Source of the DNA: an uncultured Mesonia sp.
GTDB taxonomy: Bacteria > Bacteroidota > Bacteroidia > Flavobacteriales > Flavobacteriaceae
Direction of reading: 5' to 3'
Length of the DNA: 64,000 nt
Assembly (NCBI GenBank): GCA_947494545.1
Contig: CANLVH010000002.1
Span: 62,001 to 126,000, forward strand
Shown here piece after piece: positions 19,065-28,400 of this stretch; positions within the stretch are counted from its first letter, which is position 1; each line of letters begins with the position of its first letter. The notes beneath the pieces are model-generated. The model was not told the origin of the DNA, ran no database searches, and saw only the letters and a program-made list of their open reading frames with translations. Position numbers and translations under genes: made by a program.

Positions 19065-19128
19065 AAATAACTTGTCTAGATTTTTAACGGTAATCTGTTT
19101 AATTTATATATTTTGACTATACCGCTTT

Positions 19129-19158
19129 CAAAAATATATGTAATTTTGGCTTTTCAAA
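19129..19158 (-). promoter_or_regulatory. Predicted Bacteroidota-type promoter for the amidase gene
   Basis: On the minus strand a -33 TTTG (19158-19155) is followed after 18 bases by the -7 box TATTTTTG (19136-19129). This fits the TTTG/TAnnTTTG consensus well. Initiation about 7 bases further on would leave a leader near 58 bases. Confidence 0.5.
19141..19148 (+). promoter_or_regulatory. Predicted -7 box TAATTTTG for lptD, overlapping the divergent promoter
   Basis: TAATTTTG matches TAnnTTTG and lies 47 bases before the TTG start. A TTTG at 19112-19115 is 25 bases upstream, slightly far for a -33 element. The box lies between the -33 and -7 boxes of the divergent amidase promoter, so the two polymerase footprints would overlap. 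Confidence 0.35.
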
Positions 19159-19195
19159 AAGCAAGCCAAACATTACAAAAATAGTACTATAAGCG

Positions 19196-21898
19196 TTGCG
19201 CACAAATATACAATACATACTTTTATTATTTACGGTTTTCTTTATTGGTAAGCCTGTTTTTGCGCAAGAAATAGATACAGTTAGCAAACCTAAAATTCCG
19301 GCAGTAGAGCTACCAGCCTTTAAAGAAGCCGACTCTACCTCTATTTTACAACCGCTGCAACTTACAGAGCAAGATAGTGTAAAGACAGATTCTGTAAAGG
19401 TAAAAAAAGAATCTTCGCTTACAGCGGATGTTATTTACTCTGCAGAAGATTATATTCGGTTTGACCGAAAAAACGAACGCGTTTATCTCTATAACGAAGC
19501 AGAAATAACTTACGGCGATGTTAAAATAAGTGCCGGCCTAATTATTCTAGATAATCAAAAAGAAGAAGTTTACGCCTTTGGGGTTGAAGATTCTTTAGGA
19601 AATTACACGCAAAAGCCCGTTTTTGAGCAAGTAAATAATAAGGTAGAACCAGACAGCATTCGGTTTAATTTTAAAACCGAAAAAGCTTTGGTATACAATT
19701 CTAGAACCAAGCAAGGCGATTTTAATGTAAAAGGACAAATAACCAAACGCGAAAACGATTCGGTTATTTTTATGCGAAATGTAAAATTTACCACCGCACA
19801 AGATATAGATAATCCTGATTATTATTTTTACGCCCGGAAAATAAAAATGGTACCCGATAAAAAAATTGTTGCCGGTTTGGTAAATATGTACATCGCAGAC
19901 GTTCCTACTCCACTGGGCTTACCCTTTGGTTATTTTCCGTTAACAGATGAACGTGCTTCCGGTTTTATAATTCCTTCTTTTGGCGATAATAGAAATCGCG
20001 GTTATTTTTTAATGAATGGCGGGTATTATTTCGCGGTAAGCGAGTATTTTGATTTTGCTGCTTTAGGAGATTATTATACCAACGGCAGCTATGCTTTGCG
20101 GTTAGAATCTAATTATGCGTTGCGTTATAATTTTCGTGGTAATTTGAGTTTTAGGTACGAGCGTTTATTAAATAGTGAACGCGGTTTCCCGGATTTTAGC
20201 GAATCTTCTATCTACAACATCAGATGGTCCCACACGCAAGATCCTAAAGCCAATCCGAATTCTAGATTTTCTGCTTCGGTAAACTTAGGAAGTAGTCGTT
20301 ATTACCAAGAAACCATTAACCAAACCAATACCGGTAGTTTTTTAAATAACAATTTAAGTTCTTCGGTATCTTATTCTAAACGTTTTCCGGGAGAACCGGA
20401 AATAAACCTTAATATCGCCGCTACACACAACCAAAACACCCAAACGCAAGAGATAAATATGACTTTGCCAACGGTGCAGGCTAGTTTGAGTAGAATTTAT
20501 CCGTTTGAGCCTAAAACCGGCGCTAAAAAAGGAATTATTCAAAACATAAACTTTCAGTATAATTTTAAAGGAGAAAACCGTTTTAAGACTTCAGATTCTT
20601 TATTTTTTAAACCGGAAATGTTTAAAACGGCAAGAACTGGGATACAGCATAGCATACCTATAAGCACCAATTTTAAACTTTTTAATTACTTTAGTGTTTC
20701 TACCGGTACCAACTTTCAAGAAAACTGGGTTTTTAAAACCTACGAAAAAAGCTATGATGAGCAAAACCAAGAAGTAATTACAGATACTATAAGTGGTTTT
20801 GATGCGTATAGAACCTACAATTTTAACGCTAATATTGGTACTACGGTTTATGGAAAAGTAAACTTTAAAAAAGGGAGTAAAATACAAGCCATTCGGCATG
20901 TTATTAAACCCAACTTAAGCTATAATATTAATCCGTCTTTTGACCGCTATTACGATACTTATTTAATTCCGGGAACTGCTGGTTTGGAAGACGAAATTAG
21001 AGAATATTCGCGGTTTGAAAGTTCGCTTTACGGAGCGCCAAATAAAAATTATTCTAGTTCTTTAGGCTTTTCTGTTACTAACGATTTTGAAGCAAAAGTT
21101 AAAGCTAAAGATACACTTAAAGAAGAACCGCGTAAAATAAAGCTTCTTAGTAACTTACAGTTTAATACTTCTTATGATTTTGCTGCAGATTCTATTCAAT
21201 TTCAACCCGTTAGTTTTAGAGGAACGCTTCCTATTATTCAGAATAAGTTAGACGTTAATTTTAACGGAGCTTTAGACCCTTATGCATTAGACAACAACAA
21301 CCAAATTATAGACGAATGGAATATTAATAATGGTGGTAGTCTTTTTCGTTTAACACGCGCAAATGTAAGTTTTGGTTATTCTTTTTCTAGTACAGATTTT
21401 GAAGGTGGCGAAAAAAACACAGATGAGTTAGAAAACGAAACTTTTAGAAACGGTGGTAGACCAGACGATTTGTTTGGAAAAGGAATGGATTTAGACGGTA
21501 CTTTCTATGATGAAAAAGAAGAAGATGACGAGCCGGTTACCAACGATACCGAGCGATATCACTATAAAATTCCGTGGAATTTACGCTTATCCTACACAAT
21601 GACGTACAACAATACAGCGCGTCAAAACGAGATTTCTTCACACTCGCTTATGTTTTCTGGAGATGTAGAACTATCTCCTCGTTGGTCTGTGGGAGCTTCG
21701 TCTGGTTATGATATTAAAAATAAAGGCTTTACTTACACACAACTTCGTTTTTCGAGAGATTTAGAAAGTTGGCGAATGTCTTTTAACTGGACTCCCTTTG
21801 GAATACGAGAATCTTGGTATTTCTTTATAGGAATTAAGGCGAATGTGTTGAGCGATATTAAATATGATAAAAACCGAGAACGCGACAGAAACTTATAA
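19196..21898 (+). CDS. lptD: LPS-assembly outer-membrane protein LptD
   Basis: 900 residues. The start must be TTG: an in-frame TAA lies one codon upstream (19190-19192), and the TTG gives a clean signal peptide ending near PVFAQ. The N-terminal part (about 70-250) is an OstA/LptA-like jellyroll with the repeated pattern AEITYGDVKISAGLI. The rest is a long beta-barrel with the conserved segment GYFPLTDERASGFIIP. LptD with LptE inserts lipopolysaccharide into the outer leaflet. The stop is 11 bases before ridA, so the two may be cotranscribed. Confidence 0.92.
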   Translation: MRTNIQYILLLFTVFFIGKPVFAQEIDTVSKPKIPAVELPAFKEADSTSILQPLQLTEQDSVKTDSVKVKKESSLTADVIYSAEDYIRFDRKNERVYLYNEAEITYGDVKISAGLIILDNQKEEVYAFGVEDSLGNYTQKPVFEQVNNKVEPDSIRFNFKTEKALVYNSRTKQGDFNVKGQITKRENDSVIFMRNVKFTTAQDIDNPDYYFYARKIKMVPDKKIVAGLVNMYIADVPTPLGLPFGYFPLTDERASGFIIPSFGDNRNRGYFLMNGGYYFAVSEYFDFAALGDYYTNGSYALRLESNYALRYNFRGNLSFRYERLLNSERGFPDFSESSIYNIRWSHTQDPKANPNSRFSASVNLGSSRYYQETINQTNTGSFLNNNLSSSVSYSKRFPGEPEINLNIAATHNQNTQTQEINMTLPTVQASLSRIYPFEPKTGAKKGIIQNINFQYNFKGENRFKTSDSLFFKPEMFKTARTGIQHSIPISTNFKLFNYFSVSTGTNFQENWVFKTYEKSYDEQNQEVITDTISGFDAYRTYNFNANIGTTVYGKVNFKKGSKIQAIRHVIKPNLSYNINPSFDRYYDTYLIPGTAGLEDEIREYSRFESSLYGAPNKNYSSSLGFSVTNDFEAKVKAKDTLKEEPRKIKLLSNLQFNTSYDFAADSIQFQPVSFRGTLPIIQNKLDVNFNGALDPYALDNNNQIIDEWNINNGGSLFRLTRANVSFGYSFSSTDFEGGEKNTDELENETFRNGGRPDDLFGKGMDLDGTFYDEKEEDDEPVTNDTERYHYKIPWNLRLSYTMTYNNTARQNEISSHSLMFSGDVELSPRWSVGASSGYDIKNKGFTYTQLRFSRDLESWRMSFNWTPFGIRESWYFFIGIKANVLSDIKYDKNRERDRNL

Positions 21899-21909
21899 AA
21901 TTACATAAA

Positions 21910-22290
21910 ATGAGAAGTATAATTAACACCTCTAAAGCGCCGGCTCCTATTGGGCCATACAACCAAGCGGTGCTGGTAAAAGAAACCTTATATATTTCAG
22001 GACAAATAGCCATAGACCCTGAAACTAACGAGTTAAAAACCAGCTCCCTAGAAGAAGAAACCGCTTTGGTAATGCGAAACTTGTCTGCTGTTTTAAACGA
22101 AGCAGACATGACGTTTGAAAACGTAGTTAAATCTTCTATTTTTATTAGCAATATGAAAAACTTTGCTATAATAAATAAAATATACAGTAAATGTTTTCGG
22201 GAAGAAAATGCACCAGCCCGCGAAACGGTAGAAGTAGCAAACTTACCAAAATATGTAAATGTCGAAATTAGTATGATAGCGGTACGTTAA
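21910..22290 (+). CDS. ridA: RidA-family enamine/imine deaminase
   Basis: 126 residues, the normal size for RidA/YjgF. It hydrolyses reactive 2-aminoacrylate formed by PLP enzymes. Signature stretches KAPAPIGPYNQAV, YISGQIAIDP, NLSAVLNEA and the C-terminal ARETVEVANLPK are present; the Arg of PARETVEV is the substrate carboxylate-binding residue of active RidA. It lies between lptD (11 bases upstream) and the symporter (10 bases downstream), so the three may be read together, although the functions are unrelated. Confidence 0.95.
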   Translation: MRSIINTSKAPAPIGPYNQAVLVKETLYISGQIAIDPETNELKTSSLEEETALVMRNLSAVLNEADMTFENVVKSSIFISNMKNFAIINKIYSKCFREENAPARETVEVANLPKYVNVEISMIAVR

Positions 22291-22300
22291 ATTAACTTAT

Positions 22301-24028
22301 ATGCTTCTTGCTACCATAGACTGGCTTCTTATAATTGGTTTTTTTCTTGTAAGCTTGCTTGTAGGAATTTTAGTTTCTAAAAAAAGTGGTAAAAACACAG
22401 CTAGTTTTTTCCTTTCTGGCAGAAATATGCCTTGGTGGTTATTGGGAGTTTCTATGGTGGCTACAACCTTTGCCGCAGACACGCCCGGTTTGGTTGCCGG
22501 TATTGTAAGAAAAGATGGCGTTTACGGAAACTGGATCTGGTGGAGTTTTTTATTAACCGGCATGTTAACCGTTTTCTTTTATGCCAAACTCTGGCGAAAA
22601 AGCAATATTACTACAGATTTAGAATTTTACGAGTTACGCTATAGCGGAAGAAGCGCAGCCATACTAAGAGGTTTTCGGGCGGTTTATTTAGGTGTTTTCT
22701 TTAACATAGTAATTATGGCAACGGTTTGTTTGGCCGCCATAAAAATTGGGCATGTAATGTTTGGCTTTTCGGAAGTGCAAACGCTTATTATAGCTTCTTT
22801 GGTTACCGTAACTTATTCTATGTTAGGCGGTTTACGAGGCGTTCTAATAACAGATTTTATACAGTTTATTATTGCAATGGTTGGTAGTATTTGGGCAAGC
22901 ATTTATATTTTAAACCTACCCGAAATTGGCGGATTAGAAAATTTATTAAATCACCCTAAACTCGCACAAAACACAAATTTTTTCCCTGATTTTTCGCAAC
23001 CTGAAATTTTTGTACCTTTATTGGTTATTCCACTTGCTGTGCAATGGTGGAGTGTTTGGTATCCCGGGGCAGAACCCGGCGGTGGTGGCTATATTGCGCA
23101 ACGAATGTTGGCCGCCAAAAACGAAAAACATGCCGTTTTGGCAACTTTATTTTTTAACGTTGCGCATTATGCTTTACGTCCGTGGCCGTGGATTCTTATT
23201 GGTTTGGCTTCTGTAATTATGTTTCCAACACTAGGCAGTTTGCAAGAAGCTTTTCCTGATTTGGGTGCCAGCTTTGTAAAAGACGACCTCTCCTACCCCG
23301 CTATGTTAACATTTTTACCGGCAGGTTTATTGGGCATAGTAGTTACTTCTTTAATCGCTGCTTTTATGAGTACAATTTCTACCCATTTAAACTGGGGAAG
23401 CAGTTATGTTGTAAACGATTTTTACGCCCGATTTGTAAACAAAAACGCCACCGAAAAACAAAAAGTTTTAGTTGGTAGACTTTCTACGTTAGTAATGATG
23501 GTGTTTGCCGGCTTACTCTCCTTAGTATTAGAAGAAGCGCGGGATGCATTTAATTTGTTACTACAAATTGGGGCCGGGACCGGCTTACTGTTTATCTTAC
23601 GTTGGTTTTGGTACCGTATAAATCCGTATAGCGAAATTGCGGCAATGGCGGTTTCTTTCTTAGTTGCTTTACTCTTTTTTATAAATAATAAAGCAGATCA
23701 ACCTTTATTTGAGCTTGCCGGCCATTGGCAATTAGTTTGCGGCGTTATTATAACCACTATTGCTTGGGTTTTGGTTAGCTTATTGACAAAGCCTAGCAAC
23801 AAAGAAACTTTACGGAAGTTTGAAGAAAAAGTATTTGATAACAGCCAGCGTTTTGTTTATTTTAAGTATAAAATATTGGCGTTCTTTGTTGGTGTTATCG
23901 GTATTTATAGTATTCTTTTTGGTACCGGTTATTTTATTTATGGCGATCTTTTTTTAGCCGGAATAGCTTTTAGTATTTGTATACTTTGTACGCTTTATTT
24001 AATAAAGTATTGGAACAAAATTGTGTAG
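22301..24028 (+). CDS. Sodium:solute symporter family (SSF) transporter
   Basis: 575 residues with about 13-14 hydrophobic helices, an inner-membrane LeuT-fold SSS transporter. Typical stretches are FFLSGRNMPWWLLGVSMVATTFAADTP near the N-terminus (the SSF sugar/proline group motif) and SLIAAFMSTISTHLNWGSSYVVNDFY around residue 350, which includes the Ser-rich Na2-site region. The substrate is not predictable from sequence. A likely terminator follows at 24042-24071. Confidence 0.9.
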   Translation: MLLATIDWLLIIGFFLVSLLVGILVSKKSGKNTASFFLSGRNMPWWLLGVSMVATTFAADTPGLVAGIVRKDGVYGNWIWWSFLLTGMLTVFFYAKLWRKSNITTDLEFYELRYSGRSAAILRGFRAVYLGVFFNIVIMATVCLAAIKIGHVMFGFSEVQTLIIASLVTVTYSMLGGLRGVLITDFIQFIIAMVGSIWASIYILNLPEIGGLENLLNHPKLAQNTNFFPDFSQPEIFVPLLVIPLAVQWWSVWYPGAEPGGGGYIAQRMLAAKNEKHAVLATLFFNVAHYALRPWPWILIGLASVIMFPTLGSLQEAFPDLGASFVKDDLSYPAMLTFLPAGLLGIVVTSLIAAFMSTISTHLNWGSSYVVNDFYARFVNKNATEKQKVLVGRLSTLVMMVFAGLLSLVLEEARDAFNLLLQIGAGTGLLFILRWFWYRINPYSEIAAMAVSFLVALLFFINNKADQPLFELAGHWQLVCGVIITTIAWVLVSLLTKPSNKETLRKFEEKVFDNSQRFVYFKYKILAFFVGVIGIYSILFGTGYFIYGDLFLAGIAFSICILCTLYLIKYWNKIV

Positions 24029-24041
24029 CCGAGTTCTTTCC

Positions 24042-24071
24042 GTAAAGTAAAAAATAACTTTACTTTTTTTT
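24042..24071 (+). terminator. Terminator after the SSF gene, built on one copy of TTCCGTAAAG
   Basis: GTAAAGT-AAAAAATA-ACTTTAC is a 7-bp stem followed by eight T. The left arm is the 3' part of the word TTCCGTAAAG at 24038-24047. Confidence 0.55.
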
Positions 24072-24128
24072 AACCAACAATTATATAATTTTTAGTAAAA
24101 ATGCATAGAAAAGGCTTTATCTTTAAAG

Positions 24129-25298
24129 ATGAACCAAAAAATTTGTACTATGCTAATCAAAGAAAAAGAATTTAACACGCTGATTGAACATACCGATAAG
24201 TTTTGTGTTTCTATGTTTATTCCTACTGCTCGTGCAGGAAAAGATGTTTTAGAAGAGAAAAATCGGACACATTTAAAATCGGAATGGGATACGGTTAAAA
24301 AAGAACTGAATCAACAAGATATAGATCAAGCACATTTAGATAAATTAGACCAAAAAGTAAATGGCATTTTACAAGACAGTAATTTTTGGAGAAACCAATC
24401 TGACGGTTTAGCGGTTTTTGTTGCCGAAGATTTTTTTGAATATTACAGCGTGCCGGTAAACTTTGCAGCTTATCATTATATTGGTCAATCGTTTTACATA
24501 AAACCATTGCTACCAATCTATACAGACGACGAAAAGTTTTACATTCTTTCGCTACAAATTGAAGACGTAAAACTTTATGAAGCAACTAAATATACAATTG
24601 CAGAGGTAGATATTGAAGATTTGACTCCGACTCGTTTAGAAGAACGTGTTGGCTATGATTATAAAGAAAAAGCCTTGCAATTTAGAACGCAAAATGAAGA
24701 TGGCGCTAAAACCCAATTTCACGGTCACGGCGGTAGCGAAAGAGACGAAAAAAACGAAATTTTATTGTTCTTTAGAGCAGTAAATAAAGGTTTGCAATCT
24801 TTCTTTAATAATAAAAAAGATCCGTTAGTGGTAGCGTGTCAAGACTATTTGTTTCCTATTTACGAAGAAGCAAATACGTATAAAGAACTTTTTGACAAAC
24901 CCGTACCCGGCAACCCAAATGATGGCAGCGCACTAGATTTGCATGAGAAAGCAGTAGATTTACTAGAAGGTTTTATAGGAAAAAACGAACAAGCAAAAAT
25001 AAACGATTTTAAAGAAACTACGCCAGAGAAGAAATCTTCTATTGTTCACGATATTATTCCCGCTGCTTATGAAGGTAAAATAGACACTTTATTTTTAGAA
25101 AATCGTGCAGAACTTTGGGGTAAATACGATGAAAAAACGCGAGAAGTTACTGTAGACGATCAAAGAGATGCTAAAAGCATTTCGCTAATGAATTTGGCTG
25201 CTAAAAAAACAATTGAAACCGGCGGAAAGCTTTTCTTGGTAGAAGCACAATTTATGCCGGAAAAAGAGGCTAAACTAAACGCGATTTATCGCTATTAA
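24129..25298 (+). CDS. baeRF-family protein (bacterial archaeo-eukaryotic release-factor-like)
   Basis: 389 residues (382 if the in-frame ATG at 24150, giving MLIKEKEF, is the true start). The opening KFCVSMFIPTARAGKD, the ENRTHLK segment, QFHGHGG around residue 197, DPLVVACQDYLFPIYEEAN and the LHEKA stretch match the baeRF families. These share the fold of the peptidyl-tRNA-hydrolysing domain of eRF1 and are proposed to act in ribosome rescue or stress. The GGQ tripeptide of true release factors is absent. It is monocistronic, followed by a long hairpin. The family call is good; the biochemical role is unproven. Confidence 0.72.
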   Translation: MNQKICTMLIKEKEFNTLIEHTDKFCVSMFIPTARAGKDVLEEKNRTHLKSEWDTVKKELNQQDIDQAHLDKLDQKVNGILQDSNFWRNQSDGLAVFVAEDFFEYYSVPVNFAAYHYIGQSFYIKPLLPIYTDDEKFYILSLQIEDVKLYEATKYTIAEVDIEDLTPTRLEERVGYDYKEKALQFRTQNEDGAKTQFHGHGGSERDEKNEILLFFRAVNKGLQSFFNNKKDPLVVACQDYLFPIYEEANTYKELFDKPVPGNPNDGSALDLHEKAVDLLEGFIGKNEQAKINDFKETTPEKKSSIVHDIIPAAYEGKIDTLFLENRAELWGKYDEKTREVTVDDQRDAKSISLMNLAAKKTIETGGKLFLVEAQFMPEKEAKLNAIYRY

Positions 25299-25333
25299 AT
25301 ATTGTTTTGCTTTAATACTAATTTAAAGTAGTT

Positions 25334-25425
25334 AAGCTATCTTTCAAATAAGTTTTTTGCCCCAATTTTTTCAAAAATTATTTTTTTGAAATTGAAAAAT
25401 GCAGATTCTATTTGAAAGATAGCTT
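25334..25425. terminator. Long inverted repeat between convergent genes
   Basis: AAGCTATCTTTCAAATA at 25334-25350 is perfectly complementary to 25409-25425, a 17-bp stem with a 58-base loop. The loop contains a second, imperfect hairpin of A/T runs. A T run follows the right arm on the plus strand. It lies between the stops of the baeRF gene (plus) and tamB (minus) and probably terminates both. Confidence 0.65.
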
Positions 25426-25429
25426 TTTT

Positions 25430-28400
25430 TTAATTGCCCGGAAACTTTATATAATCCGGGGCTAAGCTTTTTTTGTTGGCTTGTTCTTTTACTTCTTCGG
25501 GAATTTGGTTTAGCTCTATATCTTTGTTGAGCACTTTATGGATTAGTTCCTTAAAAGTATCAAAATCTACCGAGTAAGAAAGTCCTACGCCTTGCTTATA
25601 ACCTAATTCTTCTCCTATATACTGAATTTCGTTTTCGCGGTTAAATAATTTTGCGCGCAAATTACCTTCTTCGTTAAGCAGTAATTCTACTTCTACATCG
25701 CCAACCACAACAGATTCTGTTACGCCGCCAATTGGCACTCCTACTTTACCGTTTATTAAAATACGTTTACTTATTTGTGTAGATAAAGTAACCCCAAAAC
25801 GGTCTGCAGTATCTTGATCTGGCGTACGGCCGCCTTGTGTATAATTTATCCCCACTTCAAATTTGGCGTCTTCATCCGAGAAAATATCGTTAAATAAACC
25901 GGAAGCACGTTCAAAAAGATTTCCGGTTATGGCATTTTGACCGGTTGCATATTCGCTATAAAAACTACCTTGGGTAATTAAAGAAAGTGCTTGTATTTCT
26001 GTATTTTGCCTATCGCTTATACGATACTCCAATTCAGATTTTACCATAGAACTAAGCGTAGGATATTTTAAATCGAATTCTAAATCTGTTGCTGTTAATT
26101 GTCCGGTTAAATCTATATAAACTTCAACAGGAATATTGCGGTTAACCGTAGGATTTTCAAGTAAAATAGCCGGATTTGCTTCGGTTCTGTATAACGCGCT
26201 TACGTTTAGATCTGCACGTGTTGGGCTGCCGTCCCAAGTTATATTTCCGCCGGAAACCACTTCAAATTCTTTTTGCACTAAGCCGGCATATTTAAAATTA
26301 TAAATTCCTTCGTATACCACAAAATCTCCCCACATATTAAATTTGCCGTTGGTATTTATTTCTATAAGCAAAGTTCCTGCACCGTTTCCTTTTAACGAGC
26401 TTCCGCTGTTTTGGTCTACTACAATTTCTACTTGCGCATCATTGGTGACGTCTAGTTCAAAAAATAATTCTAAACCTTTTACTTCTTTTATTTCTAATTC
26501 TTTTCCGGCTTGCAAGGCTGCTTTTTCTTCGGGAGTAATAAAATAGATAAAAGAATGGTCGCCAATACTTTCTGTATCGTTCAACGGAATTTTAAAAATA
26601 GTACCGTCTTGGGTTTTGGCGTTTACACCTATGACCAATTCGTCTGTTGGTCCGGTAAGACTGGCATTACCACTAATAAATGCAGTACCGTAATACAACG
26701 AGTTTTCTTCTGCTTCCGTATCTAAAACCAGTAAACGCTCGGGGGCGGAAAGATTAAGGTCCAATCGCCATTTGGTGAAATTATTATGCGAAATACTGCC
26801 ATTCAAAATTCCTTTTGTGTTGTATTTTGTATCGGTAAGTTGAATATCTTCAAAAATAAATTTTTGCTCCTCTAAATTTACCAAAGCATTTTCTTCCATA
26901 TCTAAATCTACTTCTAAATACGGAATTTTAATTCCTGCTTCGCTTAAACGCAAACTTCCTTCTATATCGGGATTGGCATAATTACCACTCACTTTCGCCT
27001 TACCGGAAGCAAAACCCCTAATATTAGAAACTACATCTGTGCCCAATGCACTAAACCCCGCAAGGGCAAATTTGTCTAGTTCTACATCTAAATCTATGTT
27101 TGACTTTTCCGCGGAAGCGTTAATAGTACCGGTAGCGGACAGAAAGTCTTTTTCGTTTCTTCCTAAAAGCGCGTCTACTTTGTATTGTGTCAGATTTTCG
27201 TTGGCAGCTATTTCTAATTTTAAATTGCCGTAATCTATAGCGTTAATTCCTACGTTTTTTATTTTTAGGGAAGAAGTAGGTTTAAAAATGCCTTCTTCTT
27301 GAAGAAAATGCAAATCGCCATTTACGGTGCCGGAAATTTCTAAATTTTCTATATCGGGCGTTATTTTAGCCAAATCTACTTCCGTAAAGTCTAATTTAAA
27401 GTTTTTGGAAGTAGAGTCGCGCATTGCACCACTAAGCCTAATCAATTCGTTTTTATGACGCATTACCAGCGTGTCTAACTTAAAATTATTTATGTTTTTA
27501 TCGAAAACAATCTGGGTACTTTCTTCTTTATCCGGATTTAAAAACCAGGTACTTTCTTTAAATTTTACATTGCTTTTACGAATACCTACCACAGATTTAT
27601 TTTCTTCGTTAATGGTATGGTAAAAACTGAGATTATACTCGTCGTTATTATTGCTACCGCCTTGCAATTCAGACCGTACAAAAAGGGTATCGTTTAAGGT
27701 TACGTTAATTAGGTTTACTTTAGAGAAATTATAAAATCCGGTAGAAACACTATCTATATCTATAAAAGTATTAAATAGCGGATTGGTATTGTCTACTTGC
27801 AAGTTTACATTTTCTAAAGTGTTACCATAGGCTTTTATTTGGGGAGATTTAAAGGTGAGTTTAAAATCAGAGTCTGTAGACTCTACCCTACCTTTTATAA
27901 ACGTGTTAGGAGCCAAAGTGATTTCTGGAAGTACAACTTCTATAATCTTGTTGTAAACATCAAAATTGAAATCTAAATATTGGTTGCTTTCTATGGCTAT
28001 TGGGCTATAATTAGTGTAGAGGCTGCCTAAAGCATTTTCGAAAATAGCCGGTATTTCTTTTAAATTAAACTTTCCTACAATTTCTCCATCTATAATATCT
28101 GGGGAGTTAACTTGTATGGTTCGCACTTCATCCTCAAAAGACGAAGTAATGCGCAATTGGTCAAATTCATAGAGATTATCTTGATTTTTATAACTGGCGT
28201 CTTGTAATAAAATTTGTCCGCGGGCATCGTTTAGGTTTTCGCCGCGCATATTCATACTCACCAGACCTTTAAAAATAGATAGCGTATCTCGTTTTACAAA
28301 ATTAAGCGCGTGCAAATCTGCATAATTCACGTCTGCTTTAAAATCGTATATTCCGGTTTTGGTGCTTACATCTGCAAGTCCGTTAAATTCTAATTTAAGA

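Noticed and set aside
21858-22151. Antisense frame over ridA as a gene
   Set aside because: It is a shadow of ridA, with no start context and no recognisable protein features.
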